This document shows, piece after piece, positions 33,786 to 42,988 of a stretch of 64,000 bases of DNA. Positions within the stretch are counted from its first letter, which is position 1; each line of letters begins with the position of its first letter. The position numbers and the translations under genes are program-made. This stretch comes from Paenibacillus helianthi (GTDB taxonomy: Bacteria; Bacillota; Bacilli; Paenibacillales; Paenibacillaceae). The notes beneath the pieces were generated by a model. That model saw nothing but the letters and a program-made list of their open reading frames with translations. It was not told where the DNA came from and made no database searches. The stretch covers positions 496,001 to 560,000 of the forward strand of contig NZ_LVWI01000001.1 of assembly GCF_001909055.1 (NCBI RefSeq). The letters are read 5' to 3'.

Positions 33786-33829
33786 AAGCCGGAAACGCAT
33801 GGGGATACCCATGACGCTCCGGCTTTTTC
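33786..33829 (+). terminator. Intrinsic terminator after LytTR gene
   Basis: Stem AAGCCGGA/TCCGGCTT with inner CATGGG/CCCATG and loop GATA, then a T run. Confidence 0.88.
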
Positions 33830-33958
33830 CTTGTATCTTAAGAGAAACTTAAAAAGTAAATCAGCTTTTTTATACTTTCTTAAGGTTTGGAATCCTGATT
33901 TCTGGTAAAGTTGTAGAAAGACAGGCAACACCTATATTGAAGGGAGTCATTAATTATA

Positions 33959-35173
33959 ATGGACAAAAAGGATTTCAATGAGAATGAACATCTGGACAAC
34001 AATGGATCGACGGAAGATAACAGCACTTCCGGTATCAATGAAGGATTAGGAGAAGAATCCGCTTCAGTTCCTGAATTGGAACCCGTAAGCGCGCAGGAAG
34101 CGGCAGAAGTATTCGAAGAGAAGGACGCACCTGACAGCGCTGCCAATGTTCCGGTTATGAACAAAGTCGGCGATGGAACACCTCCTTCCACCCCATCTGC
34201 TAAAGGCGGCAAGGGCTGGATGATCGCATCGCTTGTCCTCGCTGCAGCCCTTATTGTTGTTCTCATCGTGCAGCCATTCCAGAAGGATGACAGCAAAGTA
34301 GCTGTTGCATCCGTCAATGGTACCGATATTTCCAAAGCTGAGCTCTACGACAAGCTGGTTGAAGCCGGCGGGGCAGCCACTCTGCAGAACCTGATCACCA
34401 CCACGCTTGTTGACCAGGAGGCCAAAAAGGCTAACATTACAGTTACCGATGCCGACATCACTGCTGAGATTGAAGACCTGAAGACACAGTTCGGCGGTGA
34501 AGAGGGACTCAAGAGCGCTTTGCAGCAAAGTTCGATGACGCTGGACGATCTGAAAAAGCAAATGCCGCTGCAAGTTAAAATCCGCAAGCTGGTTGAGCCT
34601 AAAGTAACTGTCACTGATGATGAAATTTCCAAATACTACAATGAAAATAAAGCTTCCTTTAACCAGGAAGAACAAGTCCGGGCTTCCCATATTCTAGTAA
34701 AAACCAAAGAAGAAGCGGATGCCATTGTGAAACAGCTGAAAGATGGCGCGGATTTTGCCACACTCGCGAAAGAGAAATCAGCTGATACTGGCTCCAAGGA
34801 TAAAGGCGGCGATCTTAACTTCTTCAAGAAAGGCGATATGGTCGCTGAATTCGCAGATGCTGCCTTCAAGCTCAAGGTTGGTGAAACCAGCGGCGCTGTC
34901 AAAACTCAATACGGCTACCATGTTATTAAAGTAACTGACCGTAAAGAAGCTCATGAATACACACTTGCCGAGAAGAAAGAAGAAATCACCAAAACCCTAA
35001 AAGCTAAAAAGGTATCCGAAATGTCTTCCACTTGGCTTCAGGATCTGACTGCAGCTGCCAAGATTACGAATACACTGACTGATGCCAAAGCTAAAGCATC
35101 CGCATCTCCTGCTACAAGCGCGGCTCCTGATGCCAGCGCAGCTCCTGCAACAGAAGCTCCGACTACAAAGTAA
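33959..35173 (+). CDS. PrsA-like membrane-anchored parvulin foldase
   Basis: Extracytoplasmic peptidyl-prolyl isomerase of 404 residues. A ~85-residue acidic cytoplasmic N-terminus is followed by a single transmembrane segment (WMIASLVLAAALIVVLIVQPF, about 87-107), so it is anchored by a signal anchor rather than a lipobox as in classical PrsA. A SurA/PrsA N-domain follows (SVNGTDISKAELYDKLVEAG), then the parvulin domain about 240-330 (VRASHILVKTKEEADAIVKQ, TGSKDKGGDLNFFKKGDMV, TQYGYHVIKVTDR). The tail is a low-complexity Ala/Ser/Pro/Thr stretch. It probably folds exported proteins. The ribosome site GGGAG is somewhat far (12 nt) from the ATG. Confidence 0.9.
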   Translation: MDKKDFNENEHLDNNGSTEDNSTSGINEGLGEESASVPELEPVSAQEAAEVFEEKDAPDSAANVPVMNKVGDGTPPSTPSAKGGKGWMIASLVLAAALIVVLIVQPFQKDDSKVAVASVNGTDISKAELYDKLVEAGGAATLQNLITTTLVDQEAKKANITVTDADITAEIEDLKTQFGGEEGLKSALQQSSMTLDDLKKQMPLQVKIRKLVEPKVTVTDDEISKYYNENKASFNQEEQVRASHILVKTKEEADAIVKQLKDGADFATLAKEKSADTGSKDKGGDLNFFKKGDMVAEFADAAFKLKVGETSGAVKTQYGYHVIKVTDRKEAHEYTLAEKKEEITKTLKAKKVSEMSSTWLQDLTAAAKITNTLTDAKAKASASPATSAAPDASAAPATEAPTTK

Positions 35174-35208
35174 GGGGAATTACTCCCGAGCCGAATTAGA
35201 ACCACTTC

Positions 35209-35246
35209 AAAAAGAGGACAGGCGCTTCCGCCGTCCTCTTTTTTTA
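35209..35246. terminator. Bidirectional terminator between foldase and nitroreductase genes
   Basis: AAAAAGAGGAC/GTCCTCTTTTT with inner GGCG-CTTC-CGCC; T runs on both strands. Confidence 0.9.
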
Positions 35247-35294
35247 ATTCGTACAAACTGATAAGTGTTACTGGTTCTTCAAGTTACAGTTCCC

Positions 35295-35894
35295 TTATTT
35301 AATTACTTTTACGCGCTCTTCGATCGGCTGGAATTCTTTTTCACCCGGTGCGTTAACGGTTTTACCGAAAGGCATTTGAGCAATAAGCTTCCAGTCTGCC
35401 GGAATATCAAAGGTTGCTTTTACTTCATCATCAATTAAAGGGTTATAGTGCTGCAAGGAAGCTCCAAGACCCGCATCAGCAAATGCAGTCCAAACTACGA
35501 ATTGTAGAATTCCGGAGGACTGGTTTGACCAAATCGGGAAATTCTCAGCGTAAAGGGCAAAGTTCTCTTGCAGATGCTTCACTACTGCCTGATCTTCAAA
35601 GAACAATACTGTACCGTAGCCAGCTTTGAAAGAGGACAATTTCTGTGCAGTACCTTCAAATTGTTCTGTTGGTACAATTTTGCGCAGGGTATCCGCTGTA
35701 ATATCCCACACCTTATCGTGCTTATCTCCAAGCAGTACTACCGCTCTTGAGCTCTGGGAGTTAAAAGAAGTTGGGCTATGTAGAACGGCCGCTTCTACAA
35801 TCTCTTGAATCTCTGCATCGGAAATCGGGGATTCTTTGCTGATTGCATAGATGGATCGTCTGCCTTTTACTGCTTCAAAAAAGTTCTTAGACAT
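35295..35894 (-). CDS. Nitroreductase-family flavoprotein
   Basis: FMN-dependent oxidoreductase of 199 residues in the small nitroreductase (Hbn1/Frm2-like) group. Recognisable parts are the N-terminal RRSIYAISKESPISDAEIQE with the FMN-phosphate Arg pair, SPTSFNSQSSRAVVLLG and the C-terminal MPFGKTVNAPGEKEF. It probably reduces nitro compounds, quinones or lipid peroxides and protects against electrophiles. ATGGAGGT lies before the start. The promoter and a repeated motif upstream suggest control by a thiol- or quinone-sensing HxlR-type regulator; that is inference. Confidence 0.9.
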   Translation of the reverse strand: MSKNFFEAVKGRRSIYAISKESPISDAEIQEIVEAAVLHSPTSFNSQSSRAVVLLGDKHDKVWDITADTLRKIVPTEQFEGTAQKLSSFKAGYGTVLFFEDQAVVKHLQENFALYAENFPIWSNQSSGILQFVVWTAFADAGLGASLQHYNPLIDDEVKATFDIPADWKLIAQMPFGKTVNAPGEKEFQPIEERVKVIK

Positions 35895-35917
35895 GATATA
35901 AATACCTCCATTTGTTT

Positions 35918-35964
35918 AGTTACTTACTTTTTTAAATCTTAACACTTTAATTCCGAAAAAACAA
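35918..35964 (-). promoter_or_regulatory. Nitroreductase promoter and repeated operator-like motif
   Basis: On the minus strand TTGTTT (35959-35964), 17-bp spacer, TAAGAT (35936-35941). Just downstream of the -10, over the start site, lies the plus-strand sequence AGTTACTTACTTTT (35918-35931). A 13-of-14 copy, AGTTACTCACTTTT, is at 36086-36099, where it overlaps a small palindrome AGTAAC-A-GTTACT. The two copies could be sites for one repressor. Confidence 0.55.
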
Positions 35965-36170
35965 TACCCATTCACAACTTTTTCCTTTTGCCTGATTCTT
36001 CATACCACCCCTTATTGTCGCAGTTCTTGTACAAAATTATGCGCGTTCCCCTACTTTCTATACTCCAATCTGAAGATTAAGTAACAGTTACTCACTTTTC
36101 GATATACAATTCTGCACCAAATAGGCTACAATAGTTCAGCAAAAGTGCAGAAGGAAGGTTGATTGATATA

Positions 36171-37601
36171 ATGAAAATCCACAACAATAAACGGATATTT
36201 TCTTCAAAAAAAACAAATCTATATACACTTACCATACTCATGGCTGCCAGCTTCATTCTCGCTAGCTGTAAAGACACTCCATTGCCATTAGGGAATGCTG
36301 CGGAATCCAGCGTAGCTACTGCTGAGAACGCAACAGCTCCTGTATCGTTCTGGGTGGCTACAGATACCCATTATCTCGATAAGGACCTTCAGGATGGCGG
36401 AGAAGCCTTTCAGGCCTACGTGAACGGCGGAGACGGGAAAATCCTGCCTTATAGCGATGAACTAATGGAAGCCCTCGTCTATGACGCGCAGCAGAAGAAG
36501 CCGGAATTTTTGATTCTCAGTGGTGATCTTACCAATAACGGGGAAGCAAGCAGCCATAAGAAGCTGGCGGAGAAGTTGAAACGTGTGGAAGCATCAGGCA
36601 CCGATGTCTATGTCATTCCTGGTAATCACGACTTGAATAATCCCTGGGCGAGATCGTTCAAAGCGGACAAACAGATCGTTGCGGAGCATATCACTCCGGG
36701 GGATTTTACAGAGCTGTATTCTGATTTTGGCTATAATGAAGCAATCTCCCGTGACAAGGACAGCCTAAGCTACCTCGTTCAAGCGGCACCGGGGCTATAT
36801 CTACTGATGATCGACAGCAGCCAGTATGCCAACAATGAAAGCTACGGATTTCCCCAGACGGACGGCCGCATCCTCCCTTCTACCCTCTCCTGGATGGATG
36901 AATGCGCGAAGCTGGCAGCTGAGAAACAGGCCTCGATCATTACGGTGATGCATCATAACCTTCTCAGCCACACCTCCATGTCTGTGTCGGGATTCAAGCT
37001 TAACAACAGTCAGGAAACCATGAAGACACTTCGTAAGGACGGGCTTAATCTTGTATTGTCCGGGCATATCCATATGCAGGATATCGCACGCGATCCAGAC
37101 GGTACGACTGACTCCAGAGACACTCCAGTCTATGATATTGCTACCAGTGCCATGGCCGTGAACCCGCATCAATATGGTGAAATGAGCTTTGATCCTGTAA
37201 CCAGGGCTGTAACCTATCACACTGCGGCAGTAGATGTTGAAGGCTGGGCCAAGGCTAATGGAAATACCGATCCCCATTTACTGGCCTTTAAAAGCTACGC
37301 CGAGGGGGTATTCGCCGGGCAATCGTATAACAAGGCGATGGCCCGCCTCAAAGACTCCACCTTTAGCGAAAGTGAAAAACAATCGATGGCTAAAGTGATG
37401 GCCCGGCTGAACGTGAATTATTTCGCCGGAACTGCTGCCAATGCTTTGGATGAGATCAAGTCCATGCCGGGTTATAAACTGTGGATGGGCATGGATGGCG
37501 GCTTCATGTCCGGTTATATACAGAGTATGGCTGAGGATAAAGTACTCAGCAATGTCTCGCTTGACATGGTATTGACCCAACCTAAATCATTGAGTAATTG
37601 A
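36171..37601 (+). CDS. Lipoprotein metallophosphoesterase
   Basis: Exported calcineurin-like phosphoesterase of about 476 residues. Signal peptide with lipobox LASC (ILMAASFILASCKDTP). All metal-binding blocks are present: VATDTHYLDKDL (D-x-H), SGDLTNNGE (GD), IPGNHDLNNP (GNHD), TVMHHNLLSH (H) and SGHIHMQDIA (GHxH). The C-terminal ~100 residues are helical and unrelated. The substrate could be nucleotides, teichoic-acid-type diesters or sphingolipid-like compounds; the sequence does not say. The frame could also start at TTG 36159, but that codon abuts the GGAAGG site, so ATG 36171 is preferred. Confidence 0.88.
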   Translation: MKIHNNKRIFSSKKTNLYTLTILMAASFILASCKDTPLPLGNAAESSVATAENATAPVSFWVATDTHYLDKDLQDGGEAFQAYVNGGDGKILPYSDELMEALVYDAQQKKPEFLILSGDLTNNGEASSHKKLAEKLKRVEASGTDVYVIPGNHDLNNPWARSFKADKQIVAEHITPGDFTELYSDFGYNEAISRDKDSLSYLVQAAPGLYLLMIDSSQYANNESYGFPQTDGRILPSTLSWMDECAKLAAEKQASIITVMHHNLLSHTSMSVSGFKLNNSQETMKTLRKDGLNLVLSGHIHMQDIARDPDGTTDSRDTPVYDIATSAMAVNPHQYGEMSFDPVTRAVTYHTAAVDVEGWAKANGNTDPHLLAFKSYAEGVFAGQSYNKAMARLKDSTFSESEKQSMAKVMARLNVNYFAGTAANALDEIKSMPGYKLWMGMDGGFMSGYIQSMAEDKVLSNVSLDMVLTQPKSLSN

Positions 37602-37622
37602 AACATCACGGCGTGGCACAAC

Positions 37623-37661
37623 AAAAAACCGGAACCTCTTGTATAAGAGATTCCGGCTTTT
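37623..37661. terminator. Bidirectional terminator between metallophosphoesterase and stalk-domain genes
   Basis: AAAAAACCGGA..CTCTT paired with AAGAG..TCCGGCTTTTT; a strong hairpin with T runs on both strands. Confidence 0.88.
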
Positions 37662-37677
37662 TGTTGTTAATGTTTGT

Positions 37678-39195
37678 TTACGGACGGTCAATGTAGATGT
37701 AACCATCTTCATCTTTTTCTACCTTGGCATGAAGCGCTTCTGCCAGCAGACGAAGCGGTACATAAGCATCACCGTATTCGTCCACGAATACCGGCTGGGC
37801 AAGCTTCACTGTCTTTCCGTTGATCAGAACCTTGTCAGAGCCGATTTTGAATACCAGCTTATCTCCGTAGACGTCATCGGTAACATTGATGGCGCGGTTA
37901 GCCCCATCCCACTCGACTACAGCATCCATATCTTCTGCCAGATACCGCAGTGGCACATAAGTGGTGTTTCCTTCAACAATCGGATAATAGTAATCATCAT
38001 CCGGTGCAATCATCAGAGATTTCGCAGTGATATTCAAATCATTCTTGAGCATGTTATATACATCTGAACCTGGTTCAAAGCTTCGGAGTGTCTGCCCCGG
38101 AGTAAGCTCGGCAGAAGACAAATCCAACGCTCCCTTTGTCGAGATCGGATTAGCAGTTACTGCACCATTCACATTCCAGGTTTGCGTATCCATTTTGAGG
38201 GAAATGCTCTGAAGAGGCAGGTCCTTACTGGCTGGCAATGCGACGAAGAGATTGATATTCTGCTTGCGCACATGGAATCCGCTATCCACAAACATATCAA
38301 TATTCAGCTTGGTCTCTTTGCTGAGGATGGTTTTCAGTTCCGGTGTTGAAGCATAAAGATTATCCAACTGTTTATCATAGACAAGCAGAAGTGCATCTAC
38401 AGCCAATTTGGCCGCATCATGCGCCACAGTCACTACACCTTCCTTGTTTTCCAGAGGAATTTCACCCAGACCCAGATCGCTGAGTTCATCTGCGCCTACA
38501 CCGTTCGCTTCCAGAAGCGGGTACAGATAATCATAGAGACCGCTGATGAAATTGGTAAAGCCCTCAGTATCCTTGGAAATGGATTTCAGGAAGCTCTTCA
38601 CAAGCGCCGGCATCTCGTCGCCCGTAATCTCCGTATGTAGCTTAGTTAAATTCAGCTGTTCACCATATACAGATTCATTTACAGAGGCTACGCTAATCGC
38701 GCCGGGATTCGGCAGATTCTTCACCACGAACGAGGTCAACAGCTTGGAAATCTCCTGTGCCTTGTTCTGGTCAAGCCCTTGAATGCCCATGGATTCCTCA
38801 TACCCTTTAATCGGGTAGTAGAATGGCTGTTTGGCACCTTCTGCGGTAAAGACAACAGCCTCTTTATCCATAAAGAATGTAAAAGGAATAGATAATTGCT
38901 TATAGCCTACAACTCCGGCCGCAGATACGTTGCCATTGTCCTGAAGCTTCATGCTGCTAAGGTTCAAGGAGAAAGAATTGATGAGATCTACCATTTCTTT
39001 ATCTTCCGCGCTAATTCCTGCGGCAGGCACTGCCTTCAGTGACAAGGTGGTGCTGGATTCAGAAGATTTTACATCCAGATCTCCCAGAAGCGCCTTGTTG
39101 ACATCAAATCCTGCCACATTCTGGCAACCCGCCAGAATCAGCAGCACTGCGAGAATCGGGAGTAACCACTTGGTTCTTGCTTTCATTTTCTTCAT
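37678..39195 (-). CDS. Lipoprotein with copper-amine-oxidase-like stalk domain
   Basis: Surface lipoprotein of 505 residues: signal peptide with lipobox LAGC (LLPILAVLLILAGCQNVAGF). A large middle domain of unknown family (about 40-370) is rich in leucine/serine alternation, as in lipoprotein substrate-free shells. The C-terminal pair of Cu_amine_oxidN1-like repeats follows (YYPIVEGNTTYVPLRYLAED, VFVDEYGDAYVPLRLLAEAL). The stalk module occurs also in the RCC1 protein at 13656. It stands alone, with GAGGAG before the ATG and the shared terminator after. A cell-envelope binding or structural role is plausible; no enzyme motif is seen. Confidence 0.85.
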   Translation of the reverse strand: MKKMKARTKWLLPILAVLLILAGCQNVAGFDVNKALLGDLDVKSSESSTTLSLKAVPAAGISAEDKEMVDLINSFSLNLSSMKLQDNGNVSAAGVVGYKQLSIPFTFFMDKEAVVFTAEGAKQPFYYPIKGYEESMGIQGLDQNKAQEISKLLTSFVVKNLPNPGAISVASVNESVYGEQLNLTKLHTEITGDEMPALVKSFLKSISKDTEGFTNFISGLYDYLYPLLEANGVGADELSDLGLGEIPLENKEGVVTVAHDAAKLAVDALLLVYDKQLDNLYASTPELKTILSKETKLNIDMFVDSGFHVRKQNINLFVALPASKDLPLQSISLKMDTQTWNVNGAVTANPISTKGALDLSSAELTPGQTLRSFEPGSDVYNMLKNDLNITAKSLMIAPDDDYYYPIVEGNTTYVPLRYLAEDMDAVVEWDGANRAINVTDDVYGDKLVFKIGSDKVLINGKTVKLAQPVFVDEYGDAYVPLRLLAEALHAKVEKDEDGYIYIDRP

Positions 39196-39285
39196 AGCAT
39201 GTCTCCTCTAGTTATATTTGCAATCTATATCCATCAACTCTAAAGAGGGAGGATCGGGTGATATAGGGTGTATCCGGTAACAGGA

Positions 39286-39954
39286 TTATATTGTAAACAG
39301 ACTCCGCCATTCTATAAATACCCATTCCTGAAAAAACAGAATCTTCACTAAGGCAAGCAAAGCCAGATGGGCCGGATAGAATGACCACCAAATCCAGCGC
39401 GGCAGCCGTTTGTTCTCCAGAAGCCTCCAGAAACCAGGGGCCGTTACTATGAGAATGGTAGGCACGACGCTGAACATTTGCACCCGCCAGCCATAATAGA
39501 ACAGATACACGCCATTCAACACGAAATGGGCCAGAATCAGCCAGTAGGAACGGGCATAACGGAAGATCAGCACCAGCAGCAGACCATAGGCGTTATAATC
39601 CAGCGGCAGCCGGTCCATGAGAACAAAAGCAAGAATCACTACAGGAATGCCGTACCAGAGGTTTGGCAGCTTATCCAGAATAAACAACACTGCCGCAGAC
39701 AGCAGCAAGGTAAATACGACATTCCACCCGCCCGGATCAAGCGCCAGATTATAGGGAATCTGAGCGAACAGCGCAATCCACAGCAGCCGGCGCAAATAAC
39801 GGGGTCTTGATGATGTATGTATATGCCCTTGCACCAGCGCGTAGCAGTATATTGGAAAAGCAATTCTCCCCACATATCTCCAGGCCATCTCCCCCGGAAA
39901 AAAAATGTAGCCGATATGATCAATCAGCATGGTCACCATCGCGAGAATCTGCAT
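39286..39954 (-). CDS. TraX-family membrane protein
   Basis: Polytopic protein of 222 residues with about seven hydrophobic segments. The family start is clear: MQILAMVTMLIDHIGYIFFP followed by WRYVGRIAFPIYCYALVQGH, and GWNVVFTLLLSAAVLFILDK. TraX proteins were named for F-pilin acetylation, but chromosomal members in Bacillota are not tied to conjugation and their role is unknown; an acyltransferase-like activity is possible. GGAGG precedes the ATG. There is no conjugation gene nearby. Confidence 0.88.
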   Translation of the reverse strand: MQILAMVTMLIDHIGYIFFPGEMAWRYVGRIAFPIYCYALVQGHIHTSSRPRYLRRLLWIALFAQIPYNLALDPGGWNVVFTLLLSAAVLFILDKLPNLWYGIPVVILAFVLMDRLPLDYNAYGLLLVLIFRYARSYWLILAHFVLNGVYLFYYGWRVQMFSVVPTILIVTAPGFWRLLENKRLPRWIWWSFYPAHLALLALVKILFFQEWVFIEWRSLFTI

Positions 39955-40105
39955 CTGAAGCCTCCAGTTAAATGATTAAGGGATAACTATGACTTCGTCG
40001 ATGAAATGATCATGGAACTGTCCTCTTTCCAACCGTGTACTGAGAACATTATAGCAGAGGTGTAAGCTTTTTACTAAGAAAGTACTTCCAATTTTAACTA
40101 CCCGA

Positions 40106-40149
40106 TAAAAAAAAGAACCCTCCCTTGGAATACCAGGAACGGTTCCCTT
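40106..40149 (-). terminator. Terminator of the monosaccharide ABC operon
   Basis: Imperfect hairpin around GGTTC/GAACC (40115-40146), followed on the minus strand by eight T; it ends the mmsB transcript. Confidence 0.7.
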
Positions 40150-40183
40150 ATTCTTTTCTTTCTATCAAGTCTGCCCGCTTCGC

Positions 40184-41347
40184 TTATGAGGTCTTCGATT
40201 TATTGTAAATATCAAAGCCCACTGCCAGCAGCAGCACCAGGCCTTTAATGCCCTGCTGCCAATCGACGCCGAGGCCGATGAGTGACATACCGTTGTTCAT
40301 AACGCCCATGACCAGGCCGCCGATAATGGCGCCCACCACTGTTCCTATCCCGCCTGAAGCAGATGCTCCTCCGATGAAGCAGGCCGCGATGGCGTCCAGC
40401 TCGAAGTTGGTGCCGGCTTTTGGTGTCGCCGAATTCAGACGTGCTGCAAACACCAGACCGGACAGGGCTGCAAGCACGCCCATATTGACGAATACCCAGA
40501 AGGTGACACGTTTGGTTTTGACACCGGAGAGACTGGCTGCCTTCTCATTGCCACCAAGAGCATAGATATGCCGTCCCATCGTCATATGATTCATAACGAA
40601 GGAATAGATGACGATCAACACCATCAAGATCACCAGAATGTTCGGAATCCCGTTATATTGGGCAATGACATAGGAGAACAGGTTAATGACAATCACAAGC
40701 GCTGCAGCCTTGGCAACGGACAGCCAGACAGAGGTTTGCTCAAAGCCGTATTTTATAGAGACTTTCCGGTTCCGGAACTCCTGGTACACGACCAGCACGG
40801 AAAGTACAACGCCCACAACTAGTGTCAGGACATTCAGCGAGCTGCCGCCAAAGAAATCCGGGATGAACCCCGAGCTGATCTTTTGAAACGTTTTGGGGAA
40901 AGGCGCAATGGACTGGCCATTCAGCACAATCATCGTCAGCCCCCTGAACAGCAGCATCCCCGCCAGTGTTACGATAAACGCAGGAATTTTGATATAGGCG
41001 ACCCAGAAGCCCTGCCAGGCTCCAACCAGTGCCCCCATCAGCAATGAAAGAATAACCGCCAGCACCGGGTTCAAATGCATATCCACCATCATAATCGCTG
41101 ACAGTGCCCCGATAAAAGCGGCTACGGAGCCTACTGAAAGGTCGATATGTCCAGTGATGATCACAAGCACCATCCCGATTGCCAGCACCAGAATATAGCT
41201 GTTCTGCAGGATCAGATTGGTTACATTAAGCGGCTTGAGCAGAATACCGTCTGTAAGAATTTGAAAGAAAATCGAGATAAAGATCAAAGCAATGATCATG
41301 CCGTATTGGCGGATATTCTTTTTAAAAATTTCACTAATCGCTCCCAT
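40184..41347 (-). CDS. mmsB: Monosaccharide ABC transporter permease
   Basis: Ribose/xylose-type (BPD_transp_2) permease of 387 residues with about ten membrane segments. Signature loops are LVIITGHIDLSVGSVAAFIG, KIPAFIVTLAGMLLFRGLT and ALGGNEKAASLSGVKTKRVT, ending GVDWQQGIKGLVLLLAVGFD. It resembles MmsB/GguB and XylH, which pass xylose, arabinose, galactose or glucose. It lies 6 bp after the ATPase gene and is last in the chvE-mmsA-mmsB operon. The exact sugar is not determinable from sequence. Confidence 0.92.
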   Translation of the reverse strand: MGAISEIFKKNIRQYGMIIALIFISIFFQILTDGILLKPLNVTNLILQNSYILVLAIGMVLVIITGHIDLSVGSVAAFIGALSAIMMVDMHLNPVLAVILSLLMGALVGAWQGFWVAYIKIPAFIVTLAGMLLFRGLTMIVLNGQSIAPFPKTFQKISSGFIPDFFGGSSLNVLTLVVGVVLSVLVVYQEFRNRKVSIKYGFEQTSVWLSVAKAAALVIVINLFSYVIAQYNGIPNILVILMVLIVIYSFVMNHMTMGRHIYALGGNEKAASLSGVKTKRVTFWVFVNMGVLAALSGLVFAARLNSATPKAGTNFELDAIAACFIGGASASGGIGTVVGAIIGGLVMGVMNNGMSLIGLGVDWQQGIKGLVLLLAVGFDIYNKSKTS

Positions 41348-41353
41348 GACGTG

Positions 41354-42883
41354 CTACCCCCTGCTTCGTGTCATATATTTCATCAGCAGCTCTTGTGATG
41401 CATCCTGCCGTTCTACCTCGCCGCTGATGCGGCCTTCGCACATGGTATAAATCCGGTCACACATCCCGATAATCTCCGGCAGCTCAGACGAGATGACCAG
41501 CACCCCTTTGCCCTCTGCCGCCAGCCCATTAATGATGGAGTAAATTTCATATTTGGCTCCCACATCGATTCCACGTGTAGGCTCATCAAGAATGAGGATA
41601 TCCGGCTGGGCGTAGATCCATTTACTGAGGACAACCTTTTGCTGATTGCCTCCGCTGAGATTCACCGTTTTCTGTAAAATGCTTGGCGTCTTGATGTTCA
41701 GCTTCCTGCGGTATTCCTCAGCGACCAGCACTTCCTCGTTCTCATTAATGACACCCCGGCGGGACAGTTTCTTCAAGCTGCTAAGCGAAATATTCCGTTT
41801 GATGTCGTCGATCAAAATCAATCCATAATGCTTACGGTCTTCCGTTACATAGGCCAATCCGCTATCGATCGCTTTGTTGATATCGTTCAGATGAACCTCT
41901 TTGCCATGCATGAATAGCTGGCCGCTGATCCGTCTGCCATACGATTTGCCGAACACACTCATTGCCAGCTCCGTCCGCCCCGCTCCCATGAGTCCGGCTA
42001 TGCCTACCACTTCCCCGCGCCGGATATGGAGGTTGATCTTGTCAAGCATTTTGCGGCCCGCCTGAGTCGGATGGTAGACTTCCCAATCGCGGATTTCGAA
42101 AATGGTCTCACCCAGGTCCGGCGTCCGCTCCGGATAACGGTTGGTCAGATCACGACCCACCATGCCTTTAATAATGACGTCCTCGGTAACCTCATCCTGC
42201 TTCATATCCAAAGTGCGGATCGTCTGCCCATCCCGTAGAATGGTCACAGAGTCTGCCACCTTCTCAATTTCATTCAGTTTGTGGGATATGATAATTGAAG
42301 CAATCCCGCGCTTTTTCAGTTCCAGAATCAGTGTGAGCAGGTTTTCACTGTCATCTTCATTCAGTGCTGCTGTCGGTTCGTCGAGTATGAGCAGCTTCAC
42401 CTCTTTGGACAACGCCTTGGCGATTTCCACAAGCTGCTGCTTGCCTACACCGATCGTCGATACCCGGGTGAACGGCGACTCGCTGAGACCAACGGTCTGA
42501 AGCAGCTCCTTGGTTTTCACTGTCGTTGCATTCCAGTTAATCACCCCGCGACTTGCCTGCTCATTGCCGAGAAAAATGTTCTCCGAGATGGACAGATACG
42601 GAATCAGAGCCAGCTCCTGATGAATAATGACAATCCCCAGGCTTTCACTATCCTTTATATCCTTGAATTGGGAGACCTGTCCTTGAAATAAAATATCCCC
42701 TTCATACGTTCCATGCGGATAGACTCCACTCAGTACCTTCATCAGGGTGGATTTCCCGGCCCCGTTCTCTCCACAGAGCGCGTGAATCTCTCCGGCTTTG
42801 ACCTTCAGGTTCACGTTGGACAGTGCCTTGACACCGGGAAAGGTTTTGGTAATGCCCTTCATTTCCAGAATAATTTCGTTCAT
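41354..42883 (-). CDS. mmsA: Monosaccharide ABC transporter ATP-binding protein (double NBD)
   Basis: Duplicated ABC ATPase of 509 residues driving the monosaccharide importer. N-terminal domain: Walker [17 protein letters not shown] (about 38-53), signature near [13 protein letters not shown] and Walker [13 protein letters not shown]-terminal domain: degenerate Walker [17 protein letters not shown], signature [14 protein letters not shown] and Walker [21 protein letters not shown]. This is the layout of MmsA/GguA, XylG and AraG. It sits between the binding-protein and permease genes, with 105 bp before it and 6 bp after. Confidence 0.94.
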   Translation of the reverse strand: MNEIILEMKGITKTFPGVKALSNVNLKVKAGEIHALCGENGAGKSTLMKVLSGVYPHGTYEGDILFQGQVSQFKDIKDSESLGIVIIHQELALIPYLSISENIFLGNEQASRGVINWNATTVKTKELLQTVGLSESPFTRVSTIGVGKQQLVEIAKALSKEVKLLILDEPTAALNEDDSENLLTLILELKKRGIASIIISHKLNEIEKVADSVTILRDGQTIRTLDMKQDEVTEDVIIKGMVGRDLTNRYPERTPDLGETIFEIRDWEVYHPTQAGRKMLDKINLHIRRGEVVGIAGLMGAGRTELAMSVFGKSYGRRISGQLFMHGKEVHLNDINKAIDSGLAYVTEDRKHYGLILIDDIKRNISLSSLKKLSRRGVINENEEVLVAEEYRRKLNIKTPSILQKTVNLSGGNQQKVVLSKWIYAQPDILILDEPTRGIDVGAKYEIYSIINGLAAEGKGVLVISSELPEIIGMCDRIYTMCEGRISGEVERQDASQELLMKYMTRSRG

Positions 42884-42988
42884 TGCCTCTCACCCAGCTT
42901 TCCATTAAGACTGTGGCAGCGGTTGTTGCGGCTGGCAGCCTCTTTAAGAACTGCCGCCGCATTCCCCGCTAAAAGCATTCGCAACCGG

